The notes beneath the pieces were generated by a model. That model was not told the DNA's origin, searched no databases, and worked only from the letters and a program-made list of their open reading frames with translations. Of a stretch of 64,000 nt of DNA, positions 46,017 through 56,899 are shown piece by piece; positions within the stretch are counted from its first letter, which is position 1, and each line of letters begins with the position of its first letter. Source of the stretch: Leptospira terpstrae serovar Hualin str. LT 11-33 = ATCC 700639 (lineage in GTDB: Bacteria; Spirochaetota; Leptospiria; Leptospirales; Leptospiraceae); assembly GCF_000332495.1 (NCBI RefSeq), contig NZ_AOGW02000018.1:188501-252500 (forward strand), written 5' to 3'. The position numbers and the translations under genes are program-made.

Positions 46017-47723
46017 ATGTCATCTACAACCGAAGCAATTACAGGCGGCCGACTGATGGTCGAATTATTGGAAGAAGCGGGTGTGGAGATTGTCTTTGGA
46101 TACCCTGGTGGTGCTATCCTCCCATTCTACGACGAACTCTATCATAGTAAAAAAATCAAACATATCCTTGTTCGCCATGAACAAGGTGCCGTCCATATGG
46201 CCGAAGGTTATGCACGTTCTACAGGCAAGTTAGGTGTTTGTATTGCTACTTCAGGTCCTGGTGCTACAAATTTAATCACTGGTCTTACCGACGCCAAATT
46301 GGATTCCATTCCCATCCTTGCCATCACTGGACAAGTTGCTACAGATGCCATCGGAACCGATGCCTTTCAAGAGGCAGATATTTTTGGAATCACCATTCCT
46401 ATTACCAAATACAACGCTCTCATCAAAAAGGCAGATGATCTTGCTCGTCATTTCGAAGAAGCCATTAAAATAGCGATGGGGGGAAGACCAGGACCTGTTC
46501 TTCTTGATTTTCCGAAAGATGTACAAACACAAAAAACAACAGTAAGAAAAGCAACTTCACTTAAAATTGCTCCTCATCATTATGAAAGACCAAAAGTCAA
46601 AGGCGACCCACAAGAATTTGCAGAAGTTTTAAACGGGGCCAAACGCCCGTTACTCTATGTTGGTGGTGGTGCGATCAATTCTTTTGCTTCCGCTGAAATC
46701 AAAGCTTTGGCAGAAAAAGCAAATGCACCTGTAACTACAACTCTTATGGGTCTTGGTGCTTTTCCTGGGACACATCCACTATCTGTGGGAATGCTTGGAA
46801 TGCACGGAACAGCTTATGCCAACAAAGCAGTGTTAGAGTGTGATTACATATTAAACTTAGGGGCTCGGTTTGATGACCGTGTTGCCAAATACCAAGACTT
46901 TGCACCGAATGCCATTCGTGCTCATGTGGACATTGATGCGGCTGAGTTTAACAAACGGATCAATGTAGATCATATCCTACATGGAGATTTAAAAGATGCC
47001 ATCCGGGAAATTCTTCCTTTTGTCAAAGGGGGGGACCGAAGTTCTTGGATTGAAAATATCCAAACCTTAAAGAAAAACCATCCTCTCGATTATGATAATA
47101 GTGGAGACAGCATCAAACCCCAAGACTTCTTGCAAAGAGTGTATGCTAGAACCAAAGGGGAGGCCATCGTCTCGACTGATGTAGGCCAACACCAAATGTG
47201 GGCAGCCCAATATTATCTTTTTGATCGTCCTAATACTTGGTTAACTTCTGGCGGACTTGGCACAATGGGGTATGGTCTTCCTGCGGCCATTGGTGCCAAA
47301 TTTGGAAATCCAGACAAAACCGTCATTTGTGTAACAGGGGATGGATCTTTTCAAATGTGTATCCAGGAACTTGCCACTATCGCACAATCGAAGTTAGGTG
47401 TAAAAATCTTATTATTTAATAATAACTTTCTTGGAATGGTTCGCCAGTGGCAGGAACTATTTTATGAAGAACGTTTTAGTGAGTCCCAGTGGACTTATAA
47501 TCCTGACTTCGTAAAACTTTCGGAAGCGTACGGAATCCCTGCAATGAAGATTGAACACAAATCTGAAATTGAAAAGGGTGTAGATTTTTTCTTAAAAGAT
47601 AGTGGATCAGCTCTTATCGAAGTGATGATCCCAGCAGAAGAAAAAGTGTTCCCGATGATCCCTGCAGGAAAATCACAACAAGACTTAATCGAATTCAAAG
47701 ACTTGGGGAAATTGAAAAAATGA
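46017..47723 (+). CDS. ilvB: Acetolactate synthase large subunit
   Basis: 568 residues, ThDP enzyme. [14 protein letters not shown], catalytic Glu in [26 protein letters not shown], central FAD-binding part, and the ThDP motif [16 protein letters not shown]. Makes acetolactate or acetohydroxybutyrate for branched-chain amino acids. ATG 46017 follows a GGGGGG ribosome-binding tract. Overlaps ilvN by 4 nt. No leader peptide or attenuator is visible upstream. Confidence 0.97.
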   Translation: MSSTTEAITGGRLMVELLEEAGVEIVFGYPGGAILPFYDELYHSKKIKHILVRHEQGAVHMAEGYARSTGKLGVCIATSGPGATNLITGLTDAKLDSIPILAITGQVATDAIGTDAFQEADIFGITIPITKYNALIKKADDLARHFEEAIKIAMGGRPGPVLLDFPKDVQTQKTTVRKATSLKIAPHHYERPKVKGDPQEFAEVLNGAKRPLLYVGGGAINSFASAEIKALAEKANAPVTTTLMGLGAFPGTHPLSVGMLGMHGTAYANKAVLECDYILNLGARFDDRVAKYQDFAPNAIRAHVDIDAAEFNKRINVDHILHGDLKDAIREILPFVKGGDRSSWIENIQTLKKNHPLDYDNSGDSIKPQDFLQRVYARTKGEAIVSTDVGQHQMWAAQYYLFDRPNTWLTSGGLGTMGYGLPAAIGAKFGNPDKTVICVTGDGSFQMCIQELATIAQSKLGVKILLFNNNFLGMVRQWQELFYEERFSESQWTYNPDFVKLSEAYGIPAMKIEHKSEIEKGVDFFLKDSGSALIEVMIPAEEKVFPMIPAGKSQQDLIEFKDLGKLKK

Positions 47724-48208
47724 AACACACTCTAAGTATTTTAGTCAATAACCACCCTGGTGTGATGAGCCATGTTTCCGGCCTTTTTACTCGCCGTGGA
47801 TACAATATCGATTCGATTGCCGTGGGTGTGACGGACAACGCGGAAGTTTCTTCTATGACCATCGTCCTTAACGGAGATGATTTTGTGGTTGGCCAAGTCA
47901 AAAACCAACTCCTCAAACTGCCTGATGTATTGAGAGTCCAAGACATGGCTTATGCAAGTTCTGTCCAAAGGGAACTTGTGCTCATTTCCTTTTCCATTAC
48001 AGAAGGGAATCGCAGTGAAGCACTCACCATCTGCAATGGGTTCGATGTTAAAATTCTAGAAATGACGGAAGATTCTCTCCTTATTGAATTTTCTGGAAAT
48101 TCGAGGCAAGTTGCCAATATAATATCAGTTCTGAAGCCCTTTGGAATTCGTGAGATTTCTCGCACAGGGCAAATCGCGATTGCCTATCGGAACCAAAACT
48201 CCGTTTAG
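47720..48208 (+). CDS. ilvN: Acetolactate synthase small (regulatory) subunit
   Basis: 162 residues. N-terminal ACT domain ([29 protein letters not shown]) and the C-terminal IlvN domain ([14 protein letters not shown]) match the family. It confers valine feedback on IlvB in other bacteria. Coupled to ilvB by ATGA. The family is also called IlvH. Confidence 0.95.
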   Translation: MKHTLSILVNNHPGVMSHVSGLFTRRGYNIDSIAVGVTDNAEVSSMTIVLNGDDFVVGQVKNQLLKLPDVLRVQDMAYASSVQRELVLISFSITEGNRSEALTICNGFDVKILEMTEDSLLIEFSGNSRQVANIISVLKPFGIREISRTGQIAIAYRNQNSV

Positions 48209-48212
48209 AATC

Positions 48213-48258
48213 CACTTGACAGAGCATTGATTTTCGGAGACCATTGGGGCGTCAAGTG
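48213..48258. promoter_or_regulatory. Long-span inverted repeat upstream of the peptidase gene
   Basis: CACTTGAC (48213-48220) and GTCAAGTG (48251-48258) are a perfect 8-nt inverted pair 30 nt apart, just after ilvN. The left arm contains TTGACA (48216-48221), a perfect -35 hexamer, though no good -10 box sits at the right distance. It could be an operator or an RNA hairpin that competes with the one at 48242-48277. Confidence 0.4.
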
Positions 48259-48277
48259 AGTTCATCTCTGCCCCATG
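48242..48277 (+). promoter_or_regulatory. Hairpin that pairs with the start codon of the peptidase gene
   Basis: CATTGGGGC (48242-48250) can pair with GCCCCATG (48270-48277) to give 8 base pairs with one bulged T; the paired 3' arm includes the ATG at 48275. No Shine-Dalgarno sequence is present. Such a structure would hide the start codon unless melted or displaced by the alternative pairing 48213-48220/48251-48258. Inference from base pairing only. Confidence 0.45.
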
Positions 48278-50026
48278 ATTCGTAAGATTATTGTTTCCAT
48301 AGTTTTCCTCCTAACTACCGTTATTTTTTCCGAAACGGAACGTGCCTTAGTTCCGCTCAAACGTGGCCCAAGCTCCGATGTATTGTATTTCGATTTTGGC
48401 GAGACGGCCCCCACTTCCTATCTTACGGTAGAAAGACTCCAAGAACCAAAACTAGAAGATTTAAAATTAGGTTTTTTAGAACCAACTCCTGGTTATTACA
48501 ACGGGCCAGACGGTGGTGAGGTTTACCAATGGGCCAAAAATCATTACCAGTGGAAAAGGGCCGATGGCAGTGTGTATACTGAATGGGCAAATGGAACCTT
48601 TAAACTTGATTTTCCGACTGGAATTGGTTTTATATCTGCACCCATTGCATGTAATGGATGTTTGCCGACACTGGTATGGAATTATCCTGACTTAACCAAA
48701 ATTACGAAGTATTGGATTTCTAACAGAAAAGAATACGACTATATCCACCAAAAACCACTAAATTTTGAAAACTACCTACTCGTAAGTGAAACTAAGTTTG
48801 GAAAACCAAAATTGGAATTTGCAAATTATATATTTTACGGTTCAGAAAAGTGGACAGAGTATTTACGCGTGTTTGGTGATAGTTTTAAATTGAAACCTTT
48901 TTTCCAATTTATGAAATCGGAATTTCAATTAGAAAATCGGGGAAAAATTCCTGTTTTGTTATTCGACAAATATGAGGATATCAAAGAATACATTGGTGCC
49001 GATATCCCTGGTGGATCAGAAGAGGGAGGGTTTGGGGGAAGAGATTCCATTAGCTTATGTTGTGGAGAAAAAATGCCACAATCCTCCGGGAATCCAGAAT
49101 TTGATGCGGATGCACTGCGTCGTGTGCACTTCGGAGTTTTTTACCACGAAGCAGTTCATAATTTAGAACAGATATCTTGTTTAAAAATTCAGTCAGAAAC
49201 AGGAAAAATCCCATCTGCAGATATTTCAGATCCTTGGTTTGAGGAAGGCCTCGCCAATTACGTAGAGGCAAAGTTCTATGAAAGAAAACGATTTCATATT
49301 TATAATGATGCTGAAAAGTTAATTCGAGAAAACAAAGTCCCTAAAACTTTCAAATCGCTGTTAGATGTCAAATTTAAAGATTTAATTCCTTATTCGATTG
49401 GGCCACTTCTCGTAAAACATATCCATGAAACCTACGGAAAAGAAGCCATTGTATCTTATCAAAAAGAAACCTGTTTAGGAACGGCACCGGCATTGGCCTT
49501 ACAAAATGCTACCGGTGTATCTCCGGATCAAATTTTGAAAGATAGTTTGCAAAGGTTTGAAAAAGAGAAAGATTCTGTTTTGCGCGATGGCAAAAAACTC
49601 CAGTTAGCTGGTTATACTATCATGAATACAAAGTTTCCCGCTGAATATTCATCATTTTTAGAAAAAGGTTTTTCTCTTCCAGAATCCGCTTTAGAGGTCA
49701 AGTCCTACACCCAATTGCCCAGTTTACAAAAGACCTTTCTTGCTTCCGTGGATTCTTTTTCTGAAAAATTGGAAGGGGATTTCCTTGGTCCGAATGGGAG
49801 TTATTTTTACCTTTGGAAAAAAGGAAATTACCGCTGGTATGGGGAATCCTGGGAGGCCAATGTATTTCCAGGAAACCAAATCCTTTATAGAGGATCTAAT
49901 TTTACTCTGATTGAATGGGAAGATGGAAAAAAACAATATATATCACCGAAAGGAGATTCGGTGATATTTTTTAATTTGGAATCAAAATCCTATAAAGATG
50001 CGGAAGGAAAGCCGGTCACTCCTTAG
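48275..50026 (+). CDS. Exported gluzincin-like metallopeptidase with flanking repeat modules
   Basis: 583 residues. Signal peptide ([21 protein letters not shown]). The catalytic centre has HEAVH (HExxH, about residue 292) and [11 protein letters not shown] about 30 residues later, supplying the third zinc ligand, as in the peptidase MA/gluzincin fold. Two related modules flank it: one near residue 70 ([18 protein letters not shown]) and one near 508 ([17 protein letters not shown]), both GP-G-Y-W-K-Y-W. Substrate unknown. Its TAG overlaps the trxB stop (TTAG, 50023-50026). Confidence 0.8.
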   Translation: MIRKIIVSIVFLLTTVIFSETERALVPLKRGPSSDVLYFDFGETAPTSYLTVERLQEPKLEDLKLGFLEPTPGYYNGPDGGEVYQWAKNHYQWKRADGSVYTEWANGTFKLDFPTGIGFISAPIACNGCLPTLVWNYPDLTKITKYWISNRKEYDYIHQKPLNFENYLLVSETKFGKPKLEFANYIFYGSEKWTEYLRVFGDSFKLKPFFQFMKSEFQLENRGKIPVLLFDKYEDIKEYIGADIPGGSEEGGFGGRDSISLCCGEKMPQSSGNPEFDADALRRVHFGVFYHEAVHNLEQISCLKIQSETGKIPSADISDPWFEEGLANYVEAKFYERKRFHIYNDAEKLIRENKVPKTFKSLLDVKFKDLIPYSIGPLLVKHIHETYGKEAIVSYQKETCLGTAPALALQNATGVSPDQILKDSLQRFEKEKDSVLRDGKKLQLAGYTIMNTKFPAEYSSFLEKGFSLPESALEVKSYTQLPSLQKTFLASVDSFSEKLEGDFLGPNGSYFYLWKKGNYRWYGESWEANVFPGNQILYRGSNFTLIEWEDGKKQYISPKGDSVIFFNLESKSYKDAEGKPVTP

Positions 50027-50964
50027 TGACCTTCTAACCAACGTTCTGCTTCGAGTGCCGCCATACATCCGCTGCCTGCTGCGGTGATCGCTTGGCGGTA
50101 CACTTTGTCCTGCACATCACCCGCTGCAAAAACGCCCGTCACATTGGTTTGTGTGGTGCCTGGTTTCGTGAGGATGTACCCAGTTTCGTCCAAATCTAAC
50201 TGGCCTTGGAAAACTTGGGTATTGGGCACATGTCCAATGGCATAAAACAATCCGCCCACTTCTAAATCTTTCTTTGCTTTGTCTTTTGTACTTTCGAGTA
50301 CTATGGAGGTTAGTCCTGTTGCACCACCTTTGGCTTCCACTACGGTTTGGTTCCAAAGGATTTCAATTTTGGGGTGTTCCATGGCTCGCTTTTGCATGAT
50401 TTGGGAAGCACGGAGTTGGTCTCGTCGTACCACCAAATACACTTTCGAAGCAAACTTAGTCAGGTGGTTTGCTTCTTCTACAGCAGAGTCACCTCCACCT
50501 ACAACTGCGAGGGCTTTGTTTCGGTAGATGGGGAGGGCACCATCGCAAACGGCACAAGCGGAGATCCCTCGTTGCCAGAAAGTTTCTTCGCCAGGGACAT
50601 GCATTCGTTTGGCAGTGGCACCTGTGGCAATGATGATGGATTCTGCTTTGATTTCTTCGTCGTCAGACCAAATGGTAAAAGGGCGTTTCGAAAAATCCAC
50701 TTTGGTGATGGTTTGGGTGTGGATGGTGGTTCCGTATTTTACGGATTGTTCTCGAAAGAGTTGGGTAAGTTTGGTTCCATCGATTCCTTCTGGGAATCCA
50801 GGAAAGTTTTCTACTTCGGTTGTGGTCGTGAGTTGTCCGCCTGCGGCCACTCCTCCTGCCATAAAACCTTCATACATCACCGGGTTTAAATTGGCTCTGG
50901 CTGCGTAAATGGCTGCTGTATGTCCTGCGGGACCGGATCCGATGATGACAACTTTATGGTTCAT
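50023..50964 (-). CDS. trxB: Thioredoxin reductase
   Basis: 313 residues. FAD motif [23 protein letters not shown] motif [12 protein letters not shown], redox pair in SACAVCDGA (CxxC; Val replaces the more usual Thr), and [23 protein letters not shown]. Reduces thioredoxin with NADPH in the cytosol. Low-molecular-weight type. Confidence 0.96.
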   Translation of the reverse strand: MNHKVVIIGSGPAGHTAAIYAARANLNPVMYEGFMAGGVAAGGQLTTTTEVENFPGFPEGIDGTKLTQLFREQSVKYGTTIHTQTITKVDFSKRPFTIWSDDEEIKAESIIIATGATAKRMHVPGEETFWQRGISACAVCDGALPIYRNKALAVVGGGDSAVEEANHLTKFASKVYLVVRRDQLRASQIMQKRAMEHPKIEILWNQTVVEAKGGATGLTSIVLESTKDKAKKDLEVGGLFYAIGHVPNTQVFQGQLDLDETGYILTKPGTTQTNVTGVFAAGDVQDKVYRQAITAAGSGCMAALEAERWLEGH

Positions 50965-51024
50965 AATTTCTCCTATTCTGTATCTTGTTCTTTATTGTTT
51001 AGACAGGAATTCAGGGTTTCCTGT

Positions 51025-51546
51025 TTATTTTGTTTCACAAGCCCTGACCCAAGGCGCGTAATACGGGTCCCCTGCCAGAGGGCTTTTTTCTAAAGTCAGA
51101 AGGTAGTCTTTCTGTTTGAACCCTCTCGTAAGGCAAAGGTAGGTGGTTTCAAAAAATTCCAAAGTTTCTTTTTTTCCTTGGAACCGGATTTCTTCCAAAA
51201 TTTCCAATGCTTCTTTTTCATATCCTGTGGTAAGATAGAGTCGGAAGAGTTCACGTTGTACTTCTGTATCGTCTTTTTTTTGTTTGTGGTATTTTTCCAA
51301 ATAAAAGATGGCAGTAGCGATAGACTGATTGCTCTCCGCAAGGAGTAGTCCCATCCGTTTGAGAACGGGATCGTAGTCGGGATTCTCCCGAAGGGAAAGT
51401 TCGTAGTAGTAGAGAGCTTTTGTTTTTTCTCCTACCATTTCCCATTTTTTTCCTTCTTCAAATAGGGATCGTTCTTTCCGGCCGCAATTAACGACTAACA
51501 GTAAAGAAAGCGTGAGTAAAAAAATGAGGGAGTTTCTATGAACCAC
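51025..51546 (-). CDS. Small TPR lipoprotein
   Basis: 173 residues from GTG 51546, chosen because it follows AAGGAG and opens a lipoprotein signal (NSLIFLLTLSLLLVVNC, lipobox VVNC, Cys21). A longer frame from 51654 would run into the divergent xerC start. Mature part has three TPR-like units (KWEMVGEKTKALYYYELSLR, IATAIFYLEKYHKQKKDD). Outer- or inner-membrane anchored; partner unknown. Confidence 0.75.
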   Translation of the reverse strand: MVHRNSLIFLLTLSLLLVVNCGRKERSLFEEGKKWEMVGEKTKALYYYELSLRENPDYDPVLKRMGLLLAESNQSIATAIFYLEKYHKQKKDDTEVQRELFRLYLTTGYEKEALEILEEIRFQGKKETLEFFETTYLCLTRGFKQKDYLLTLEKSPLAGDPYYAPWVRACETK

Positions 51547-51643
51547 ATCTCCTTTTTTCCTGACATAGCCATTTGTGGCAAAAAAAATAATAAGTCTCTT
51601 TAAGCTTTTTGTCCGACTCTTTAAGTAACATAAGAGAGTAAAG

Positions 51644-52552
51644 ATGGGTTCCAAATTGCCAGTTTCTCAAAATCAGCTTTTACAAACATTCCAAGAATAT
51701 CTGTCCGTAGAAAAAGGACTGAGCGATAATTCGATATATTCCTATGGATATGATCTCAATAAGTTTGCGATCTTCTTGGAAAAAGAACATATCAACTTCT
51801 TAGAAGTAAAAGCAAACGACATCATGCGTTTTCTAGAAGAAGAAAGGGAACGCAAAATCTCTGCAAAAACTCTGGCACGTGAAGTGGTCGCGATTCGGCA
51901 ATTTTACAAATACCTCCGTGATGAAAAACGTTTGGATTCCAATCCAACGGAAAAAATCGAAACTCCGGAAGTAGCAAGAACCATCCCTGATTATTTAACA
52001 CAAACGGAAATTGAAGAACTCTTTCGTAATATCAAAGAGGACAATTTATACGAACTTCGTGACAAATGTATCTTTGAACTCCTTTACTCATCTGGCCTTC
52101 GTATTTCTGAAGCATGTAACTTAAGAATGACAGACATCGACATGGAAAACATGACGATCACTGTGGAAGGGAAAGGTGGAAGACAACGCCTAGTTCCTTT
52201 TGGCGAAAAGTCATTGGAGATTTTGAAAAAATACCTCACAGAAAGTCGCACAGAAATTTTGAAAAAAAGAACTTGCGAGTTTGTATTTGTTTCTAAAAAA
52301 GGTTCGTATATCAATCGTAAGTCGGTATGGCGTCTTCTTAATCACTACATCAAACGCACAAAAATAAAGAAAAAAGTTACACCACACACTCTTCGCCACT
52401 CATTTGCAACTCACCTACTTGAGAACCATGCGGATCTCAAATCGGTTCAGGAACTTTTGGGTCATATCGATATTTCGACGACTCAGATTTATACCCATAT
52501 GGCAAATAAAACTCTGAAGGAAGTTCATAAGAAATTCCATCCGAGAGGATAA
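51644..52552 (+). CDS. xerC: XerC/XerD-type tyrosine recombinase
   Basis: 302 residues, the usual Xer length. N-terminal SAM-like DNA-binding domain and catalytic domain with Arg153, Lys177, His248, Arg251, His274 and nucleophile Tyr283 (HTLRHSF, GHIDISTTQIYTH). It resolves chromosome dimers at dif. Location immediately upstream of hslVU is the xerC (codV) arrangement of many bacteria, which is why I choose xerC over xerD. No att sites or phage genes surround it. Confidence 0.9.
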   Translation: MGSKLPVSQNQLLQTFQEYLSVEKGLSDNSIYSYGYDLNKFAIFLEKEHINFLEVKANDIMRFLEEERERKISAKTLAREVVAIRQFYKYLRDEKRLDSNPTEKIETPEVARTIPDYLTQTEIEELFRNIKEDNLYELRDKCIFELLYSSGLRISEACNLRMTDIDMENMTITVEGKGGRQRLVPFGEKSLEILKKYLTESRTEILKKRTCEFVFVSKKGSYINRKSVWRLLNHYIKRTKIKKKVTPHTLRHSFATHLLENHADLKSVQELLGHIDISTTQIYTHMANKTLKEVHKKFHPRG

Positions 52553-52983
52553 TGTCGAACCAAAAGAAACAAGCGGACTACTCTAAGGTAGTCCGTATCC
52601 AAATCCCATCCAACCCTCGCTTCGTTTCTCACACACGTAATTACTTTTTTAATCTTTGTTTAGAACATGGATTTTCCCTATTTGATTCCATGGACTTAAA
52701 ACTTGTGATTGGAGAAGCCATTGTCAATGTCATTCGCCACGCCTATTCAGGACAGACCAACAAACCCATTTTTCTTGAAATACAATTCGATAAAGACCGA
52801 GTCGAAATCAAACTTAGGGACTACGGAAAAAAAGTCGAACCGGGCGAACTTCGTAGTTTTGATTTGAGTGATTACCGTGAACACGGGATAGGTCTTTTTA
52901 TGATCAAAGAACTCACCGATTATTATTTTTTAGACCAGTCTTTTGAGATAGGGAACCAGATGGTTCTAATCAAAAGAAAGTAA
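52552..52983 (+). CDS. RsbW-like serine kinase/anti-sigma ATPase
   Basis: 143 residues. GHKL ATPase of the RsbW/SpoIIAB group: N-box [16 protein letters not shown]1 [10 protein letters not shown]2 [11 protein letters not shown]. Such proteins bind sigma factors or phosphorylate STAS-domain antagonists. ATG overlaps the xerC TAA (TAATG); it is inserted between xerC and hslV. No STAS partner lies next to it. Confidence 0.88.
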   Translation: MSNQKKQADYSKVVRIQIPSNPRFVSHTRNYFFNLCLEHGFSLFDSMDLKLVIGEAIVNVIRHAYSGQTNKPIFLEIQFDKDRVEIKLRDYGKKVEPGELRSFDLSDYREHGIGLFMIKELTDYYFLDQSFEIGNQMVLIKRK

Positions 52984-53029
52984 CCTCCATTTTTCTCGAC
53001 ACCCGTTCCCGATTTGTAAAATTATCCTT

Positions 53030-53563
53030 ATGGAAACAATTCATGCAACGACCATCCTGTCTGTTCGTAAAAACGGTAAAATTGCCGTAGGGGGAGATGG
53101 TCAAGTGTCCATGGGAAACACCGTGATGAAACATACCGCAAAAAAAGTCCGACGACTTTACAACGGTAAGGTGATCGCTGGATTTGCGGGAAGTGCTGCG
53201 GATGCATTTACACTCTTTGAACTTTTTGAAAAAAAATTAATCGAACATGGTGGGTCTGTGTCAAGGGCTGCCGTGGAGCTGGCTCGTGAGTGGAGGATGG
53301 ACCGAATGTTACGTAGACTCGAAGCCCTCCTGATTGTTTGTGATGCCAATGAATCTTTTTTAATTTCAGGAACAGGAGATGTGATCTCGCCAGATGATGG
53401 AGTTCTTGCCATTGGTTCTGGAGGCAATTTTGCCCTATCTGCGGCAAGAGCCCTTGTCCAAAACACAGATCTGGATCCAAAAGAAATTATCATAAAGGCA
53501 ATGCATATCACCGCAGATATTTGTATCTATACTAACCATAATTTGGTGATTGAGGAATTATAA
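53030..53563 (+). CDS. hslV: ATP-dependent protease peptidase subunit HslV
   Basis: 177 residues. [24 protein letters not shown] is the HslV N-terminus; processing before Thr7 would expose the catalytic Thr, implying a 6-residue propeptide. [14 protein letters not shown] and [11 protein letters not shown] are conserved. Forms a dodecamer with HslU. hslU begins at the next base after its stop. Confidence 0.97.
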   Translation: METIHATTILSVRKNGKIAVGGDGQVSMGNTVMKHTAKKVRRLYNGKVIAGFAGSAADAFTLFELFEKKLIEHGGSVSRAAVELAREWRMDRMLRRLEALLIVCDANESFLISGTGDVISPDDGVLAIGSGGNFALSAARALVQNTDLDPKEIIIKAMHITADICIYTNHNLVIEEL

Positions 53564-54982
53564 ATGACATACCCAACTATACTTGCAGAAATTGCCGACT
53601 CACAAAACCCGGCTGAGGAATTAACTCCGCGCCAAATTGTAGAACGTTTGGATGAACATATCATTGGACAAACCAAAGCAAAACGTGCTGTGGCTGTGGC
53701 ACTTCGTAACCGTTCCAGACGACGTAAATTGGATGAAACTTTAAGAGAAGAAATTTATCCAAAAAATATCATTATGATTGGACCTACAGGTGTCGGTAAA
53801 ACAGAAATTGCGCGCCGTCTGTCAAAGTTATGTGGTGCTCCATTTCTAAAAGTAGAAGCCACTAAATATACAGAAGTGGGTTATGTGGGTCGGGATGTTG
53901 AATCTATGATTCGAGATTTGGCCATGGGTGCTCTCAATTTAGTAAAAGCAGAGTTTCGGGATCGTGTGAAAGACAAGGCAATTGAAAAAGCAGAAGAACT
54001 TGTCCTTGATTCCATTCTTCCCCCCATCTTTCATAAAAAAGAAGAAGACCTAAATCCAGAAGAGAAAGAAAGACAACTTAGTTACAAAGAATCCAGAGAA
54101 AAGTTTCGAGAAAAACTTCGGAAAGGAATTCTGAACGAACAAGAAATCGAAATTGACATTCCAAAACCTTCCGCGCCGTCGGGTATGCCTATGTTGCAAG
54201 TGTTTGGTGCTGGTAATATGGAAGATATGGACAACCAACTTCAAAGTTTACTCGGTGATTTGATGCCTAAAAAATCGGGCAAACGAAAGGTAAAAGTATC
54301 TGAAGCTCAAAAACTTCTTACGGAATCAGAAGCTGAAAAACTCATCGATACAGATAAAATCCAATCGGAAGCCGTGAGACGTGTGGAAGAAATGGGAATT
54401 ATCTTCTTAGACGAAATTGATAAAATTGCAGGTCGTGAAGGACGCCAAGGGGCCGATGTATCCCGCGAAGGAGTACAAAGAGATCTTTTGCCCATTGTTG
54501 AAGGTTCTACGGTGAATACAAAGATTGGCCCCATAAAAACCGATCATATTTTGTTTATTGCAGCCGGCGCCTTTCATATGACAAAACCTTCCGATCTTAT
54601 CCCAGAACTCCAAGGACGTTTTCCAATTCGTGTGGAACTAGAAACTCTTACAGAATCCGATTTTATCAAAATCCTCACCACTCCCAAATCTTCGCTAACT
54701 AAACAGTATGAAGCTCTCCTTGCCACAGAAGGTGTAAAAATTGAATACACAACCGATGGAATCGCTGAGATCGCAAAACTAGCGTTCCAGATGAATGAAA
54801 AAAACGAAAACATTGGAGCAAGAAGACTCAATACCATCATGGAAAAACTTCTGGAGGATACAAGTTTTGATGCACCGGACCTTCCACCAGACCAAAAACA
54901 AGTGGTAATTAACGAAAGTTATGTGTCTTCCAAACTCAAAGGAATCATTGAAGATAAAGATTTAAGTCGGTTTATTTTATAA
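53564..54982 (+). CDS. hslU: HslU ATPase subunit of HslUV protease
   Basis: 472 residues. Walker [15 protein letters not shown], pore motif [11 protein letters not shown], intermediate I-domain (about 115-250), Walker [12 protein letters not shown], sensor/arginine region and C-terminal [17 protein letters not shown], whose tail inserts into HslV. Unfolds substrates for HslV. Confidence 0.97.
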   Translation: MTYPTILAEIADSQNPAEELTPRQIVERLDEHIIGQTKAKRAVAVALRNRSRRRKLDETLREEIYPKNIIMIGPTGVGKTEIARRLSKLCGAPFLKVEATKYTEVGYVGRDVESMIRDLAMGALNLVKAEFRDRVKDKAIEKAEELVLDSILPPIFHKKEEDLNPEEKERQLSYKESREKFREKLRKGILNEQEIEIDIPKPSAPSGMPMLQVFGAGNMEDMDNQLQSLLGDLMPKKSGKRKVKVSEAQKLLTESEAEKLIDTDKIQSEAVRRVEEMGIIFLDEIDKIAGREGRQGADVSREGVQRDLLPIVEGSTVNTKIGPIKTDHILFIAAGAFHMTKPSDLIPELQGRFPIRVELETLTESDFIKILTTPKSSLTKQYEALLATEGVKIEYTTDGIAEIAKLAFQMNEKNENIGARRLNTIMEKLLEDTSFDAPDLPPDQKQVVINESYVSSKLKGIIEDKDLSRFIL

Positions 54983-55009
54983 TCGAATGCCGACGGAAAG
55001 GGAATCTAG

Positions 55010-56899
55010 CTAGAAAGATTTAGGTTTTTCGTCTGGGATGGAATGGGAAATGAATTCGACTCTTTCGAATCCGCGCAGTGAATTTCCTACAAGGATTTCA
55101 TCGGCGGTTTCTATATCGGATTTGTATAGGGCCGTTTCTTTGACCCAACCTTTCCTTAGGAGTGCTTCTCGAAAGACTCCAGGAAGGCCCCCTTTTTCAA
55201 GAGAAGGTGTCATCCATACCTTTCCTATTCGCAGGAAAAGATTTCGAATATTAGTTTCTAATACTTCTTCGTTTGCAGCAAATAAAACACAGTCCTCCAC
55301 ACCTCTTGTTTTACACTCTTCCAATTGTTCTGTGTAGTAGGTTCGTTCTGTAGTTTTATAATAAAGAAATATATCTTTAGAATCTACTGGTTGGTTTGCA
55401 AAACCTATGCGAATGGTGGGCCTTTTTTTTGTTTTTGTTAATGAAAAAGTTTCTCCACGAAATTCACCTCTTTCACTGAGTAACAATCGAACCCGTAATC
55501 TTCCTTTGGATACATCAGCTAAGGTTTTTAACGTAGCTTCTGCATTGGATTTTGAAAATGGATACCCAAGACGATTTGCCGTTTTTTCCATACGTTCCAA
55601 ATGGAGATTTTTTAAGAAATAATGTCCATTATAGAAACGTAATGTTTCCAAAATTTCAAACGGAGGAAGATGGGGATTGGTGATGAATTTTAATTTAGAT
55701 AAACATTCTTCATACTCTGGTTCTGCATCCGAAAGTACTGTGACTCCACTTCCTACACCGTATATACCAGACCAAAGATTTCCATTGGGTTTTAAGTGCA
55801 TGGTGCGGATGGTCACGTTAGAACGAATCCATGGTTTTCCATCTAACAGTTCTGATACGAATATGGATCCTGTGTAAAGCCCTCTATCATTTCCTTCTAA
55901 TCTTCGCAAAATTTCAAAGGACCTACGTTTGGGAGCTCCAATCACTGAGCCAGATGGAAAGAGAGCCTTGAGAACCGAAAACCAAGTAAATGGTTCTTTA
56001 AGTTTTGCTTCCACCTTGGAGACCATTTGCCAAACTGTGGAAAGGCCCATCACTAAAAAAAGATCAGTCACTTGCACTGTCCCTTGTTTGGCGATCCTAC
56101 CCAAATCATTTCTATAAAGATCTGTAATCATTACATTTTCTGCTCTTTCCTTTGCAGAGGACTTGAGGTTGGATTTGTTTTTTTCATCCTCTTTTGATGT
56201 GTAACCACGAAGGATAGTTCCTTTCATCGGTTCTGTTTGGATTTGATCTCCCTGTACTTCAAAAAATAATTCAGGAGAAAAGGATAAAATTCTAGAATCT
56301 TTGGTTGGAAAGTAAGCCGAATATTTTGTTTTTTGTTTTGTTTTTAAGGATTGATAGTATAAAAACAAATCACCTTCGATAGTGATCGAAATAGGAAAAC
56401 AAAGATTCAATTCATAACTTTCACCAAGTAAAAGGGCATCTCTTGTTTTTTCCCATTTTTTTGTATAAGTTTCTTTATCCCAAAGAACTTCCATTTTTTT
56501 CAAATGGGAACCTTTAAGTTGGTTTGGAGATGGATTTGGGTATTGGATTCTTTTTTTTTGTTTGTAGATGGTATATTGGAGTAGGGGAGTTCCTTCGGAA
56601 AGGCCAGAATTGCTAATATCCAATCCTTCGATAAAAAAATATCCTAGTTCAAAGAAAACAGTCCCCGTCGGATAGTATCCTTCTTTACGATAGTCATCTA
56701 ACTTTGATAAGCTGTTTTTGATTGTTTCTTTGATGGAATTGTTTTTTGAAAAAAGAATTTGTTCTTCTTCTTTTGGGTCAAAATACCAATCACAAACGGT
56801 GAAACCAGGATGAGAAAGGGAATCTTCGAAAAGAAGACCACCGGTTTTCCGGTATTCCCCTTCGAAAGATTCCCAAGTCATTGGAATTGTCTGTATCAA
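55010..56899 (-). CDS. pabB: Fused aminodeoxychorismate synthase I / aminodeoxychorismate lyase
   Basis: 629 residues. N-terminal chorismate-binding domain (about 150-400: EPMKGTILRG with the catalytic Lys, NVMITDLYRNDLGRIA, LFPSGSVIGAPKRRS, YTGSIFVS) is PabB. C-terminal PLP fold-type IV domain (about 415-615: ILETLRFYNGHYFLKNLHLERM, ECKTRG with the likely PLP Lys, EVLETNIRNLFL, GLPGVFREALL) is PabC. Together they turn chorismate plus ammonia into p-aminobenzoate for folate. Start TTG 56899 overlaps the upstream TGA (TTGA); ATG 56881 is an alternative. The glutaminase PabA is not nearby. Confidence 0.93.
   Translation of the reverse strand: MIQTIPMTWESFEGEYRKTGGLLFEDSLSHPGFTVCDWYFDPKEEEQILFSKNNSIKETIKNSLSKLDDYRKEGYYPTGTVFFELGYFFIEGLDISNSGLSEGTPLLQYTIYKQKKRIQYPNPSPNQLKGSHLKKMEVLWDKETYTKKWEKTRDALLLGESYELNLCFPISITIEGDLFLYYQSLKTKQKTKYSAYFPTKDSRILSFSPELFFEVQGDQIQTEPMKGTILRGYTSKEDEKNKSNLKSSAKERAENVMITDLYRNDLGRIAKQGTVQVTDLFLVMGLSTVWQMVSKVEAKLKEPFTWFSVLKALFPSGSVIGAPKRRSFEILRRLEGNDRGLYTGSIFVSELLDGKPWIRSNVTIRTMHLKPNGNLWSGIYGVGSGVTVLSDAEPEYEECLSKLKFITNPHLPPFEILETLRFYNGHYFLKNLHLERMEKTANRLGYPFSKSNAEATLKTLADVSKGRLRVRLLLSERGEFRGETFSLTKTKKRPTIRIGFANQPVDSKDIFLYYKTTERTYYTEQLEECKTRGVEDCVLFAANEEVLETNIRNLFLRIGKVWMTPSLEKGGLPGVFREALLRKGWVKETALYKSDIETADEILVGNSLRGFERVEFISHSIPDEKPKSF

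Noticed and set aside
51644..52552. Phage or integron integrase
   Set aside because: Length, motifs and hslVU neighbourhood are those of a housekeeping Xer recombinase; no phage genes or att repeats nearby.
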